NCBI RefSeq assembly: GCF_030123105.1
Contig: NZ_CP126095.1
Coordinates: 1,736,001-1,800,000 of the forward strand
DNA: 64,000 nt
Direction of reading: 5' to 3'
Source: Paenibacillus sp. G2S3
GTDB lineage: Bacteria > Bacillota > Bacilli > Paenibacillales > Paenibacillaceae
Shown piece after piece: positions 44,628 to 53,649 of this stretch; position 1 is the stretch's first letter; each line of letters begins with the position of its first letter. Both the position numbers and the translations under genes were made by a program. The notes below the pieces were generated by a model. That model saw only the letters and a list, made by a program, of their open reading frames with translations. It searched no databases and was not told the DNA's origin.

Positions 44628-45617
44628 ATAAACATACTTCGCCGACCTTTTTATATTTTCATGCTGCTCTTACTGTCCATTTCCCTATGTTTTACTGGCG
44701 TGTTTACTGGAAAAGTGTTGTATTACGATCATTTACTAGCCGAACGAAAGCCTGCGCAAAAGCCACTACTACATCTGGTTTTGATTTCAGAAGAATTGGA
44801 TAACCCTTATTGGCGTGAAATTGAGAAGGGTGCTCAGAGAGCCGCAGCAGAGGAAGGCATTGCGCTGGAATATCTCGGACCTGTCCAAGCGGATAAGAGA
44901 GAGCAAATTCGAATCATAGATAAAGCTATTGCATCAAAGGTAGATGGGATATTGACACAAGGACTTAACGATAAGGAATTTAATCCGATCATTGCTGAGG
45001 CTGTTAAACAAGGAATTCCGGTCATTACTATTGATTCGGACGCACCTTCCAGCGGACGGATTGCCTATGTGGGCACTGATAACTACGCAGCCGGTTATTT
45101 AGCCGGAACCACACTTGTTCAGCAATCCAAGGGCGCAGGTCAAGTTGGGATTGTGACCGGAAGCTTTACCTCTACGAATCAACAGCAACGAGTTAAAGGT
45201 TTTATGGATGCGATCGATGGAGAGTCTGGGATCTCTGTCGTACAAATTGAAGAATCGAACATTAATCGGATTCAGTCAGAAGTCAGTGCTTTTAAAATCA
45301 TGAATCAGCATCCGGAGGTAGACACTTTTCTGGGTACAAGTTCTCTGGATGGATTGGGTATTGCCCAAATGCTGACAGGAAAAGATCAGTCGGCGCGGAT
45401 CATTGCTTTTGATGATTTGCCGGAAACGCTTGAATTTATTGAAGAGGGTATCATAGATGCCTCTATAGTGCAGCAACCTTATATGATGGGACGAAAAAGT
45501 GTAGAACTCATGCTGGATTATCTAGCAGGCAAAAAGATTGTTACCATATTTAATACGGATGCCAATGTGGTTCGCAAAGAGGAAATATCCCGTGGAAAGG
45601 GGGACTTCGGACCATGA
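44628..45617 (+). CDS. Ribose-type (PBP1) sugar-binding protein, sensor-associated
   Basis: A membrane-anchored or secreted binding protein of about 329 residues of the RbsB/LacI-effector fold: ISEELDNPYWREIEKGAQRAA, DGILTQGLND, PVITIDSDAPSSGRIAYVGTDN and VQQPYMMGRKSVELM. No ATG, GTG or TTG is in frame between the upstream stop (44595) and the ATG at 44661. However, a strong GGAGGGG (44611-44617) lies 10 bases before an in-frame ATA at 44628. Starting there adds NILRRPFYIF, giving the signal segment its positive charges. ATA initiation is inferred; a conventional call would start at 44661. Its stop overlaps the kinase start, so it likely senses sugar for that kinase. Confidence 0.82.
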   Translation: MNILRRPFYIFMLLLLSISLCFTGVFTGKVLYYDHLLAERKPAQKPLLHLVLISEELDNPYWREIEKGAQRAAAEEGIALEYLGPVQADKREQIRIIDKAIASKVDGILTQGLNDKEFNPIIAEAVKQGIPVITIDSDAPSSGRIAYVGTDNYAAGYLAGTTLVQQSKGAGQVGIVTGSFTSTNQQQRVKGFMDAIDGESGISVVQIEESNINRIQSEVSAFKIMNQHPEVDTFLGTSSLDGLGIAQMLTGKDQSARIIAFDDLPETLEFIEEGIIDASIVQQPYMMGRKSVELMLDYLAGKKIVTIFNTDANVVRKEEISRGKGDFGP

Positions 45618-47074
45618 TTCGTATTAAAAGCAAGCTGATGATCTTTTTTAGTGCTTTTATAGTATTACTAAGCAGTGTGTTCGTCTTTCTTTACATAGAT
45701 AATATCAATATGGCAAGGACATACGATCAAGTTCTGCACCGTTTTTTTCTGCTTAATGAGCTATATCAGGATGCCACTGATGTTAATGATGCTATGAACC
45801 GGTATGTGCTCCGGAATCGGAGCGGTGATGAGACACTGAAGCAGTATGAAACTGCCATTATGAAGCTTAATAACAAACAGGATTTACTAGTAGATATTCT
45901 ACAAAATGATCATAACCAACTGCTCGTTGATAACTATAACAATATGATAGACAGCTACATGACTGAAAGCCGGCAAAGCCTCATAGCTTTTGATCTAGGC
46001 AATCAGGATGCCTACTACGCACACTTGAAACAGTCGGGTGAGATTACTCGATATATTCAAGAGACCACCTTGACGATTATTAACAGCGAACTGACAGATT
46101 ACCGGAATGTGTTTGAGCTGATTAGTCGAAAGAATGAGAACTTTAGATATCTTGGTGTTTTTGTTTTTAGCTCGGTAGCCATTTTGTGTATGATTTTTGC
46201 ATATTGGTTCTCTAATGGAATTACTAAGCCTATACAGCAGCTGACGGCTGCGGCTAATCGGATTTCTCGCGGGAATTTCGAAGGGGAGGTTACGGTGAAT
46301 ACGCGTGACGAAATGCGCTTTCTCGCAACAACCTTTAATAATATGCGCTCTAACATCCGCGATCTCGTGGTTGAAATCAAACAGAAATCGGAACTCGATC
46401 AATTGGTTAAGAAAATGGAGCTGAAAAGTCTGCAAAATCAGATCAATCCACATTTCCTATTTAATACACTGAACATGGTCTCTAAAATGGCTTATGTCGA
46501 GAGCGCAGAACGAACAAGCGAGTTGGTGGACTCTGTTTCGACCCTGCTGCGTTACAATCTGAAGAAGATGAATTATATTGTGCAGCTGCGTGATGAGGTG
46601 AATATTGTTAAAGAGTATCTGTTTATTCAGAGGATGCGTTTTGATGATAGAGTTACGTTTACGGATGACATTGAGGAGAGAGCCTTGGATTGCTTATTAC
46701 CACCACTGACTTTGCAACCCTTTGTTGAGAACGCTTTCACGCATGGTGTGGAATCCTATGAACAGGGTGGGAAACTACATTTGGCTATTTACGAGAGTGG
46801 TAATGATGTCATCGTAGAGGTACAGGATAATGGCGTTGGAATAGACCCGGAAACGATTGCCCGCTTGAGCGGAGATATTCCTTTTTCCGAACAAACACCC
46901 ATGGCTGATTCGAACTCCAATGGAATTGCTATACGAAATGTGCAACGAAGGCTGCAGCTTTTCTATCAAAGGAACGATGTAATGGAGATTAAGTCCGAGC
47001 AGGGAATGGGAACGACCATTAAACTGAGGCTAACGCGTGTGAATAATGGCAAGGAGGAGATCTTGCATGCTTAA
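45614..47074 (+). CDS. YesM-type sensor histidine kinase with small sensor domain
   Basis: A 486-residue sensor kinase. Two membrane helices (about 7-28 and 176-198) flank a mostly helical extracellular domain of about 150 residues, smaller than the Cache domain of the kinase at 18776. HAMP, then a His_kinase domain with H280 in QINPHFLFNTLNM, and an ATPase domain with PFVENAFTHGVE and GIAIRNVQRRLQLFY follow. The ATG overlaps the stop of the sugar-binding protein gene (ATGA) and the gene overlaps the response regulator by 8 bases. All three are therefore translationally coupled, a classic three-component sugar sensor. AAAGGGGG is the ribosome binding site. Confidence 0.93.
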   Translation: MIRIKSKLMIFFSAFIVLLSSVFVFLYIDNINMARTYDQVLHRFFLLNELYQDATDVNDAMNRYVLRNRSGDETLKQYETAIMKLNNKQDLLVDILQNDHNQLLVDNYNNMIDSYMTESRQSLIAFDLGNQDAYYAHLKQSGEITRYIQETTLTIINSELTDYRNVFELISRKNENFRYLGVFVFSSVAILCMIFAYWFSNGITKPIQQLTAAANRISRGNFEGEVTVNTRDEMRFLATTFNNMRSNIRDLVVEIKQKSELDQLVKKMELKSLQNQINPHFLFNTLNMVSKMAYVESAERTSELVDSVSTLLRYNLKKMNYIVQLRDEVNIVKEYLFIQRMRFDDRVTFTDDIEERALDCLLPPLTLQPFVENAFTHGVESYEQGGKLHLAIYESGNDVIVEVQDNGVGIDPETIARLSGDIPFSEQTPMADSNSNGIAIRNVQRRLQLFYQRNDVMEIKSEQGMGTTIKLRLTRVNNGKEEILHA

Positions 47075-48626
47075 GCTCTTGATTGTGGATGATGAACGTA
47101 TTGAACGTAGTGCACTCCGGATGATCATCGAGCGGTTTCTACCGGAGGTTCGGGTAGTTGGTGAAGCAGAAAATGGTAGGGTAGCTGTAGAGCTCGCGGA
47201 ACAACTACAGCCTGATGTCATCACGATGGATATTAAAATGCCTGGGATTGATGGTACGGAAGCCGTTTCCTTGATCCATAGTCGGTTTCCAGCTATTCGT
47301 TTTATTATGATGTCTGCTTTCGATACCTTTGAATATGCCCGTAAAGTAATGCGTAACGGTGTGAGGGAATATTTGCTCAAGCCATATCGGAAGGATCAGA
47401 TTGTGGAGGTCATTCGCAAGATGTCCCATGAGATTGTACGAGAAAGAGAGGATGAACAAAGAACTAAAGAGCTAGAGTCCAAATTTAAAGAGACGTTATC
47501 GCTGGTAGAGTCCGAATGGGTTAGTGCTATTTTGATGGACCGTATACAGGAAGTGCAGGTTAGAGATTGGAGCCATACCCTTGGTGTGCCAGAATCTTCA
47601 GGATTCGCTATCGTATTTGTAATGTCAACGAAAGAGAAGGCATGGACTGTTCAGGAACGAAGGGAAATATATTCTTGGCTTAGGCATCAGTGTAAGATCA
47701 GTTGCTTTTCTCTCGTAGGTCCGATGACAGGAGCTCGTATCCCGGTGTTCATGTTTCCGGATGCGAAATCCCGTTTGCCAGTACAGCATATTCATAATGC
47801 TAAGACTTTTGCGTCTAATCTAGCTAATCTTGCTTCCCGGCGTTTCCGTTCATTACAGCTAACTGTTGGAATCGGAGGTTTAGCAGCTTCTACTGATCAG
47901 TTGATAGGTTCTTATCACGAAGCGCTCTTATCCGCAAGTGCTCTTAATGAGGGGGAAAACTCACAAGTACAAGATGAACGATTTTCAAATCCTGGTATGC
48001 GAGAGGCAGAACGAAGATTGCTTCGTTCATTGGGTAGTGGTCAGTTCCAAGAGATAGAGGAAGATATCGAATTTTGGGTAGCGGAACTTCGCCTTTTCTG
48101 TAGTGATAAGATCCAGGATATAAAGAGCGGACTATACCGATTATTTACTTTGGCTGATGAGACGCTAAGGGAGAGCGGGCTTGAGCCTTTGCCGCAGCAT
48201 ATCTTCGGAGAGGTGGAACAGGTAGAGCTGCTGGTAGAGCAAGCCCATTCAAGACTTGTCCTTCAGGCCCGAATGTTGAAACATTGGTACGATAATAATT
48301 CCGCTAGCGCGATTCGCCGGGCTCAGGCATTTATTTCCGACCACTATAGGCGGGATCTTTCGCTTGAGGAGACGGCTGAACATGTCGGGCTGAACCCAAA
48401 CTATTTTAGCAAAATATTTAGTGATCGCTGCGGCATAACTTTTATTGATTATTTAACTGGTGTGCGTATCAAAAAAGCCAAAGAGCTGCTAGCCGATCCT
48501 GCGCAAGTGCTGAAAGAGATCAGTATGAGAATTGGATATCGTGATCCTAACTATTTCAGCAGAGTATTCAAAAAGACAACAGGAATGTCACCGACGGAAT
48601 TTCGGCAATCCCTAGGCAGACTATAA
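47067..48626 (+). CDS. YesN-type AraC response regulator
   Basis: A 519-residue response regulator of full YesN plan. The receiver domain has DDER, the phospho-acceptor D55 in VITMDIKMPGIDG, and YLLKPYRK. A middle domain of about 270 residues (about 140-415) has no clear family, and the C-terminal AraC domain has SLEETAEHVGLNPNYFSKIFS and KEISMRIGYRDPNYFSRVFKK. The start at 47067 follows AAGGAGGAG; an in-frame GTG-type start at 47046 inside the kinase gene is less likely. It should be activated by the kinase before it; the targets are not known but may include the adjacent binding protein or the GH3 gene. Confidence 0.94.
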   Translation: MLKLLIVDDERIERSALRMIIERFLPEVRVVGEAENGRVAVELAEQLQPDVITMDIKMPGIDGTEAVSLIHSRFPAIRFIMMSAFDTFEYARKVMRNGVREYLLKPYRKDQIVEVIRKMSHEIVREREDEQRTKELESKFKETLSLVESEWVSAILMDRIQEVQVRDWSHTLGVPESSGFAIVFVMSTKEKAWTVQERREIYSWLRHQCKISCFSLVGPMTGARIPVFMFPDAKSRLPVQHIHNAKTFASNLANLASRRFRSLQLTVGIGGLAASTDQLIGSYHEALLSASALNEGENSQVQDERFSNPGMREAERRLLRSLGSGQFQEIEEDIEFWVAELRLFCSDKIQDIKSGLYRLFTLADETLRESGLEPLPQHIFGEVEQVELLVEQAHSRLVLQARMLKHWYDNNSASAIRRAQAFISDHYRRDLSLEETAEHVGLNPNYFSKIFSDRCGITFIDYLTGVRIKKAKELLADPAQVLKEISMRIGYRDPNYFSRVFKKTTGMSPTEFRQSLGRL

Positions 48627-48673
48627 ACAGAAAGTAAATGAATACAGCGGAACCATAGGAAGGAAGAATCTCA

Positions 48674-49966
48674 ATGAAAAGGTCGCTGATTAGTCTGGTA
48701 TCCAACACGCTCATTGTCAGCTTGCTTTTATCCTCATGTATGAACTTAAGAGAAAAAGATTTGTCTGCATTTTTTCCAGATGAGGAGGCCATGCGATCTA
48801 GCGAACCGGTTAACAACATTCAGGATGCATTAACGAGAAGTGAGCTGGAGTCGGATCATCCGCAGCTGGAAATCTTTAGCTGGTGGACAGGGGCAGGGGA
48901 AGAAGCAGGATTAAAAGCTTTGATCAAGGTATTTAAAGAAAAGTATCCCGGCATTTATGTCTTTAATGCTGCCGTTGAAGGCGGTGCAGGGGGGAATGCC
49001 AAAGAAGTGCTGGAACGGCGAATGAAGGAGGGGGAACCGCCGGATACCTTTCAGGGAAGGAATATGCTCTGGGCAGCGGAAGGGCGGGTAGAGCCGCTAA
49101 ATGATCTATATGAAGAAGAAGGATGGTATACAGTATTTCCTCCAGAGATCATCGATATGCTTAGTCTTGGGGATGACATTTATTATGTTCCACTTAACAT
49201 TCACCGTCAAAATGTACTTTGGTACAACAAATCCATCTTCGCTGATAACAACCTTGAGGTTCCATCGACGTTCGATGAGTTTTTTAAGGTGGCTGATCTA
49301 TTACAAAAAAAGGGTATCACACCGCTGGCTTTTGGAGACAAGGAGCCGTGGATGGTTAGCGCTCTTTACACGAATGTCATGCTCGGAACACTGGGGGCCG
49401 AGGATTATAAAAAGCTAAGTAAAGGAGAAATCAATACTGACGATCCTCATGTAAAAGAAGGGATGGAGCGGTTCGCCAAGATGTTGACCTATGTGAATGC
49501 TGATCATGCTGAACGAAACTGGCAGGAAGCGGCTAAGCTCGTTGCTGAGGGAAAAGCGGCAATGAACATTATGGGGGATTGGGTGAACGGCTTTTTCACA
49601 CATGATCTGAAGCTGAAGGACGGTGTGCAGTTTGGCTGGAACGCTTCACCGGGTACAGAAGGGATATTTAGATTCCAATTGGATGCTTTTGGATTGTCTC
49701 GCGGTGCTGAGGATCGAGAGTCTGTTCGTGATTGGTTAAGAGTGCTGGGATCTGCCGAAGGTCAGAATGCTTTTAATCCGCTTAAAGGTTCGATTCCAGC
49801 TAGGCAGGACGTTTCGATTTCGATTTATGACAGCTATAGCCAACAGGCCATGGAGGCATTCCGAAACAGTGCAAAGACAAAGGAGTTAGTGTTTGATAAT
49901 AGGCTGCCCACTTCTTTAGAAGCTGAAGCTTTTAAGAAGACAAAGGAACTACATTCTAATCCATAA
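48674..49966 (+). CDS. Sugar solute-binding lipoprotein without permeases
   Basis: A 430-residue family 1 solute-binding lipoprotein with a LLLSSC lipobox (cysteine near residue 22). ISWWTGAGEE-type (IFSWWTGAGEEAGLKAL), VPLNIHRQNVLWYNKSIFADN and AAMNIMGDWVNGFF are typical of the glucose/mannose or GlcS-like group. No permease follows; the gene is 47 bases after the response regulator, in the same direction, and may be part of that operon. Either it serves permeases encoded elsewhere, or it is a second input to the sensor. AAGGAAG is the ribosome binding site. It is not close to the binding proteins at 20679 and 29919. Confidence 0.88.
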   Translation: MKRSLISLVSNTLIVSLLLSSCMNLREKDLSAFFPDEEAMRSSEPVNNIQDALTRSELESDHPQLEIFSWWTGAGEEAGLKALIKVFKEKYPGIYVFNAAVEGGAGGNAKEVLERRMKEGEPPDTFQGRNMLWAAEGRVEPLNDLYEEEGWYTVFPPEIIDMLSLGDDIYYVPLNIHRQNVLWYNKSIFADNNLEVPSTFDEFFKVADLLQKKGITPLAFGDKEPWMVSALYTNVMLGTLGAEDYKKLSKGEINTDDPHVKEGMERFAKMLTYVNADHAERNWQEAAKLVAEGKAAMNIMGDWVNGFFTHDLKLKDGVQFGWNASPGTEGIFRFQLDAFGLSRGAEDRESVRDWLRVLGSAEGQNAFNPLKGSIPARQDVSISIYDSYSQQAMEAFRNSAKTKELVFDNRLPTSLEAEAFKKTKELHSNP

Positions 49967-49968
49967 AC

Positions 49969-50331
49969 TATCCTTATATTTCCCGCCGCCATTTCCGCTC
50001 ATAAAATAACAACTACACGAATCAATTCCTCATGTATAACGGACTCAGATGCAGCTATTTGCGCATTTTGATGCTTTTGGGGCGAGCTGCAGACTCGAGA
50101 GACGTTAATCATCATATTCAGGGAGGATATTGTGTATTTTCAGTCCGATAACGTCCCTGGAGTCCGTTGGTATTCCAGAACAATGCAATTGTTGGAAATA
50201 GGGGTTCTGGAGTCCGAACGCATACACCGTTATTTCTGCATTTGCAGATCAGCTTTCAACGGAAAGCTGTTTTTTAAATAAATCTAAGAAAGTATAAGTT
50301 TCACACTATACTATATCCTTATATTTCTCGC
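49969..50331. repeat. Repeat-bearing intergenic segment between 18-base direct repeats
   Basis: TATCCTTATATTTCCCGC at 49969-49986 and TATCCTTATATTTCTCGC at 50314-50331 (17 of 18 identical) flank about 327 bases without a gene. Inside are CGGACTCA (50040-50047), CAGTCCG (50141-50147) and GGAGTCCG at 50159-50166 and 50209-50216, like the gap at 24883-25065. This could be an inserted repeat element or a local duplication. Confidence 0.55.
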
Positions 50332-50371
50332 AAAAACGCTTACCGTCCTTATAAGGACGGTAAGCGTTTTT
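50332..50371. terminator. Perfect 40-bp palindrome acting as a bidirectional terminator
   Basis: The 40 bases 50332-50371 are an exact palindrome, starting with five A and ending with five T, with a GC-rich stem around CCTTATAAGG. On either strand it gives a stem plus T-run. It separates the sensor region from the penicillin-binding protein gene. Confidence 0.8.
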
Positions 50372-50480
50372 GTTTGGAAAATAAATTATTGATTGTGATG
50401 TTGCAATGATCATTTTATGGCGATTCTAATGGATGTAGGTGGGACATAATAGGTGTGGAGTCTAATCAGGAGGGAAGACA

Positions 50481-52289
50481 TTGCGTAATAACAATCAGCG
50501 GCGTGTATTCAGCGGTCTTCTTATTTTATCTGCAGCTGTAGCCGTGTTGGTCGTTAGGCTGGCGTGGGTTCAACTGTTTATGAAGGAACAGACGGTTCCT
50601 GGAACGAAATATACATTGGCTAAAATGGCTGAAATTCAAAGTGAACGGGAGACTGTGCTCGACAGCGGGCGGGGTCGGCTGTATGACCGGAAGAATGAGC
50701 CGCTTGCCGGGGAAACCATTTTGACGGCGGCATTTTTTCCACAAGAGGAGAAGGCTAAGAAGTCTGTGACAAAGGTTGTTTACGAAGAAGATAAACCCAT
50801 GCACCGACTGGCGGCGATTCTGGGTGTCAGCTATGAACAGTTGTTGAAAAAGCGCACTTCGCTTAAAGAACCTTTGCTTTGGCCATCTTTAGTGGGAAAA
50901 GGACCTCTCGCGTTGTCCCAGGCACAAGCAGAAGAAGTGAGTGCGCTGGGGATCGACGGAGTAAGCGTACTTCCTTTTGCTCGCAGATATGATGGGAATT
51001 CTTCAGGTCGACAATGGCTAGGCTATTTATCGGAAGCCGCCACGCATGCTGGAGTTAAAGCTTCTCCTACGGGTCTTAGAATACCTATGACGGGAACGGA
51101 TGGTTTAGAAAAGACGTTAGAGCCATTGCTTCAAGGTGTGGGTCATACTGAAGCTTATGTTCAAGTGGATGCGCGTGGAAATCGCCTTCCAGGCAGCCCC
51201 ATTCAAGTAAAAGCTCCAGGCAATCCTTATTTTCCTTTGTCTTTATATACAACGATCAATAAGGAGCTTCAGGAGGGAATTGAGGAGCTAGTGCTCAAAT
51301 CCGGAATGAAGGAAGGAGCCATCGTGGTGTTAGACACCGGGACGGGAGATATTGAAGCTATGGTATCTTTACCCTTCTATAACCCAGAGAAGATATCTCC
51401 TCAAGGAGGGGAGTGGAATAATCGGGCGCTCCAGGCAGCCGTTCCTGGATCGATCTTCAAAATCGTTACAGCTGCCGCGGCGTTAGAAGCGGGTGTAACC
51501 TCTGCTAACGAGCTTTTTTATTGTACAGGACAATATGAGAAATATGGATTGTCTTGTCTGACAGGAAAAGGACACGGTCCCCTTACGCTGGCGCAAGGAT
51601 TCGCCGTGTCCTGTAATACTGTATTTGCTGCTCTGGCAGAGCGCTTGAGCGGTGTTCAGCTTCAATCAACTGCACTCGCGCTAGGACTCGGAAGAGATAT
51701 TAGCTGGCAGGCCGAGAAGACGCTTGGATTTCCACTGCTAAAACCACTATCCGGAGAGCAAAAGGGAACCATCTTCACTACCTTACTTCCGGATGACAAG
51801 GGAGCCAGAGTACAGACTGCAATTGGACAGCGAGATGTACAAGTCACACCTTTACAAGCAGCTAACCTTATCGTAACGCTACTGCATGGAGGTGAAGTAA
51901 GGGCACCAAGGATTCTGCAGCGAGTCACATTTGCGAACGGGCAGATGCTGGAGGAGCTGCCGGGACATCTGTCCCCTTCCTCAGCAGGAAGGATTTCTCA
52001 GTCTACAGCCCGCCAGTTACTGTCCATGATGCGCAAAGTTGTGACGGAAGGAACCGGAACGCGTCTACAAAGCACACACTGGCCCGTTGCAGGTAAATCA
52101 GGTACCGCACAAACTTTAGTTAAAGGTGTGCCACGCAATAATCAATGGTTTATCGGCTATGGCCCGGTGGATCATCCAAGATATGCTGTATCAGTTGCTG
52201 TAGAGAATGTTGCTCCGGACAGTCCGCATCTTGCCATTAAGCTGTTCGGTCAGATATTTGATTTATTATCGTCTTCTACAGAAGCTTGA
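50481..52289 (+). CDS. Class B penicillin-binding protein (transpeptidase)
   Basis: A 602-residue membrane-anchored D,D-transpeptidase that cross-links peptidoglycan outside the membrane. One N-terminal helix (about 10-32) precedes the PBP dimerisation region (RGRLYDRKNEPLA) and the transpeptidase domain. The catalytic motifs are S324-x-x-K327 in PGSIFK, S377-C-N379, and K539-S-G-T in GKSGTAQT. The size and plan fit the PbpI/PBP4b or FtsI-like group of Bacillus rather than a large PASTA protein; there are no PASTA repeats. The TTG start follows AGGAGGGAAGACA. The last 40 bases overlap the convergent gene's end. Confidence 0.94.
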   Translation: MRNNNQRRVFSGLLILSAAVAVLVVRLAWVQLFMKEQTVPGTKYTLAKMAEIQSERETVLDSGRGRLYDRKNEPLAGETILTAAFFPQEEKAKKSVTKVVYEEDKPMHRLAAILGVSYEQLLKKRTSLKEPLLWPSLVGKGPLALSQAQAEEVSALGIDGVSVLPFARRYDGNSSGRQWLGYLSEAATHAGVKASPTGLRIPMTGTDGLEKTLEPLLQGVGHTEAYVQVDARGNRLPGSPIQVKAPGNPYFPLSLYTTINKELQEGIEELVLKSGMKEGAIVVLDTGTGDIEAMVSLPFYNPEKISPQGGEWNNRALQAAVPGSIFKIVTAAAALEAGVTSANELFYCTGQYEKYGLSCLTGKGHGPLTLAQGFAVSCNTVFAALAERLSGVQLQSTALALGLGRDISWQAEKTLGFPLLKPLSGEQKGTIFTTLLPDDKGARVQTAIGQRDVQVTPLQAANLIVTLLHGGEVRAPRILQRVTFANGQMLEELPGHLSPSSAGRISQSTARQLLSMMRKVVTEGTGTRLQSTHWPVAGKSGTAQTLVKGVPRNNQWFIGYGPVDHPRYAVSVAVENVAPDSPHLAIKLFGQIFDLLSSSTEA

Positions 52290-53440
52290 GGCTCCGGAGG
52301 AGTAGCAGTAGCCTTGCCTTTAGATGAAGGGCCATTTGCAGCAAAGGGTGAAACGATAAACTCCTCTTGCGGCAAATAGATCCAGCTCTGCAGATATCCT
52401 TGTTGTATTAGTTCTTTGATCAGAATAAGCAGAATCGGCGACAGGATCAGACCGGCCATACCGAAAGCGGATGTGGACAGAATGACGAAGGACAGCATCA
52501 GAAAAGCAGACGATACGCCAATCGAATTCCCGGTAATCTTCGGTTCAAGCAGCTGTCTTACAATCAATACAATCGCCAGGAGTACGATTAAACCGATTGC
52601 TAATGAGGTATTGCCAACAATGAACAGATAGATAATCCACGGGACTAAGATTGTTGTTACACCAAGAAGTGGCAAGACATCAAATACAGCACAGATAAGC
52701 GCCATAGTGATTTCGTTACCGGTCCTTAGTATGAATAAGCCAACCAGTACGATAACAAAGGTAATGCTGATCAGAATAAGCTGGGCTTTTAAATAAGAGC
52801 CGATGGCTTTAAAGACGTTGCCCTGCAAAAAGGCATAAGCGGTTTTAAATGTTTTTGGCATTTTGTCATGGGCAATCTTGCGCCAATCTTTAATTTCCAT
52901 ACTAAGGAAAAATGCTAAAATAATGGCGATTCCAAAATTGGCCATGAAGGAGGAAAAGGATCCGAGCACACCGACCATATATTTTAGAAATGTAACCAGC
53001 CATTCTGTAAGAACATCCGTGGCATCTTTAAAGTATCCATTTACTTTGTTGGTAATATCCGGCGGCAAGCTTTCAATTTTTTGCTGAAGGTAGGTTGTGG
53101 ATTCCACGAAATGTTGTTGTACCACATATGTATACTTAGGAAGATTATCCTGAAAGTGAAGCGCTTGGATGGTGACTAATAGCCCAGCGCCAAATAATGT
53201 ACCTAGAAGAACGATTAGGAACAGAAGCACTGAGATCGCCGAAGCGAATGGTTTAGCAAGCCCCCGTCGGTTTAAGAAACGGGCAAGCGGTTCAATAAGC
53301 AAAAATACAAAAAAAGATAGGAATACAGGTGCAGCTAACTGATACAACTTACTGAAGGCGAACATAACCAGATAGACCGTGAGGACAATTAATCCAATGT
53401 CGAAGAACGTGCGCCAATATTTTTTGTATAACGGCAGCAT
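52250..53440 (-). CDS. AI-2E family transporter (YtvI/YueF-like membrane protein)
   Basis: A 396-residue multi-pass membrane protein of the AI-2 exporter superfamily (PF01594), with about seven or eight helices and the conserved stretches FFLSMEIKDWRKI, FDVLPLLGVTTILVPWIIYLF and RQLLEPKITGNSIGVSSAF. Family members include exporters and Na+/H+ antiporters, so the substrate is uncertain. The last ~40 residues form a polar tail (GPSSKGKATATPPEPQ), and its end overlaps the 3' end of the penicillin-binding protein gene by 40 bases. The ATG at 53440 is chosen, with AAAGGGAG 12 bases upstream; a TTG four codons earlier abuts that site. Confidence 0.9.
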   Translation of the reverse strand: MLPLYKKYWRTFFDIGLIVLTVYLVMFAFSKLYQLAAPVFLSFFVFLLIEPLARFLNRRGLAKPFASAISVLLFLIVLLGTLFGAGLLVTIQALHFQDNLPKYTYVVQQHFVESTTYLQQKIESLPPDITNKVNGYFKDATDVLTEWLVTFLKYMVGVLGSFSSFMANFGIAIILAFFLSMEIKDWRKIAHDKMPKTFKTAYAFLQGNVFKAIGSYLKAQLILISITFVIVLVGLFILRTGNEITMALICAVFDVLPLLGVTTILVPWIIYLFIVGNTSLAIGLIVLLAIVLIVRQLLEPKITGNSIGVSSAFLMLSFVILSTSAFGMAGLILSPILLILIKELIQQGYLQSWIYLPQEEFIVSPFAANGPSSKGKATATPPEPQASVEDDNKSNI

Positions 53441-53649
53441 AGATATAAACAACTCCCTTTTTAAATAAGTTGATAGGTCAGGCTGAATACATTGTACATG
53501 ATTTTACTTAAAAAACGTCTATTTCTTTGATACATGTGTTAAAATAGGGGGTAACGTATTTTTTATCTAACTTCACTTGGCCGTATCACAGGTTCTGCTT
53601 GCAGACGTAAGGCGAGCCAAAGTCAACTCTGGAAAAGCGAGGAATTCAT

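Noticed and set aside
44606..44803. 65-codon frame starting at the ATG before the ribose-type binding protein
   Set aside because: Its start lies upstream of the ribosome binding site, and it is out of frame with the clearly conserved binding protein it overlaps.
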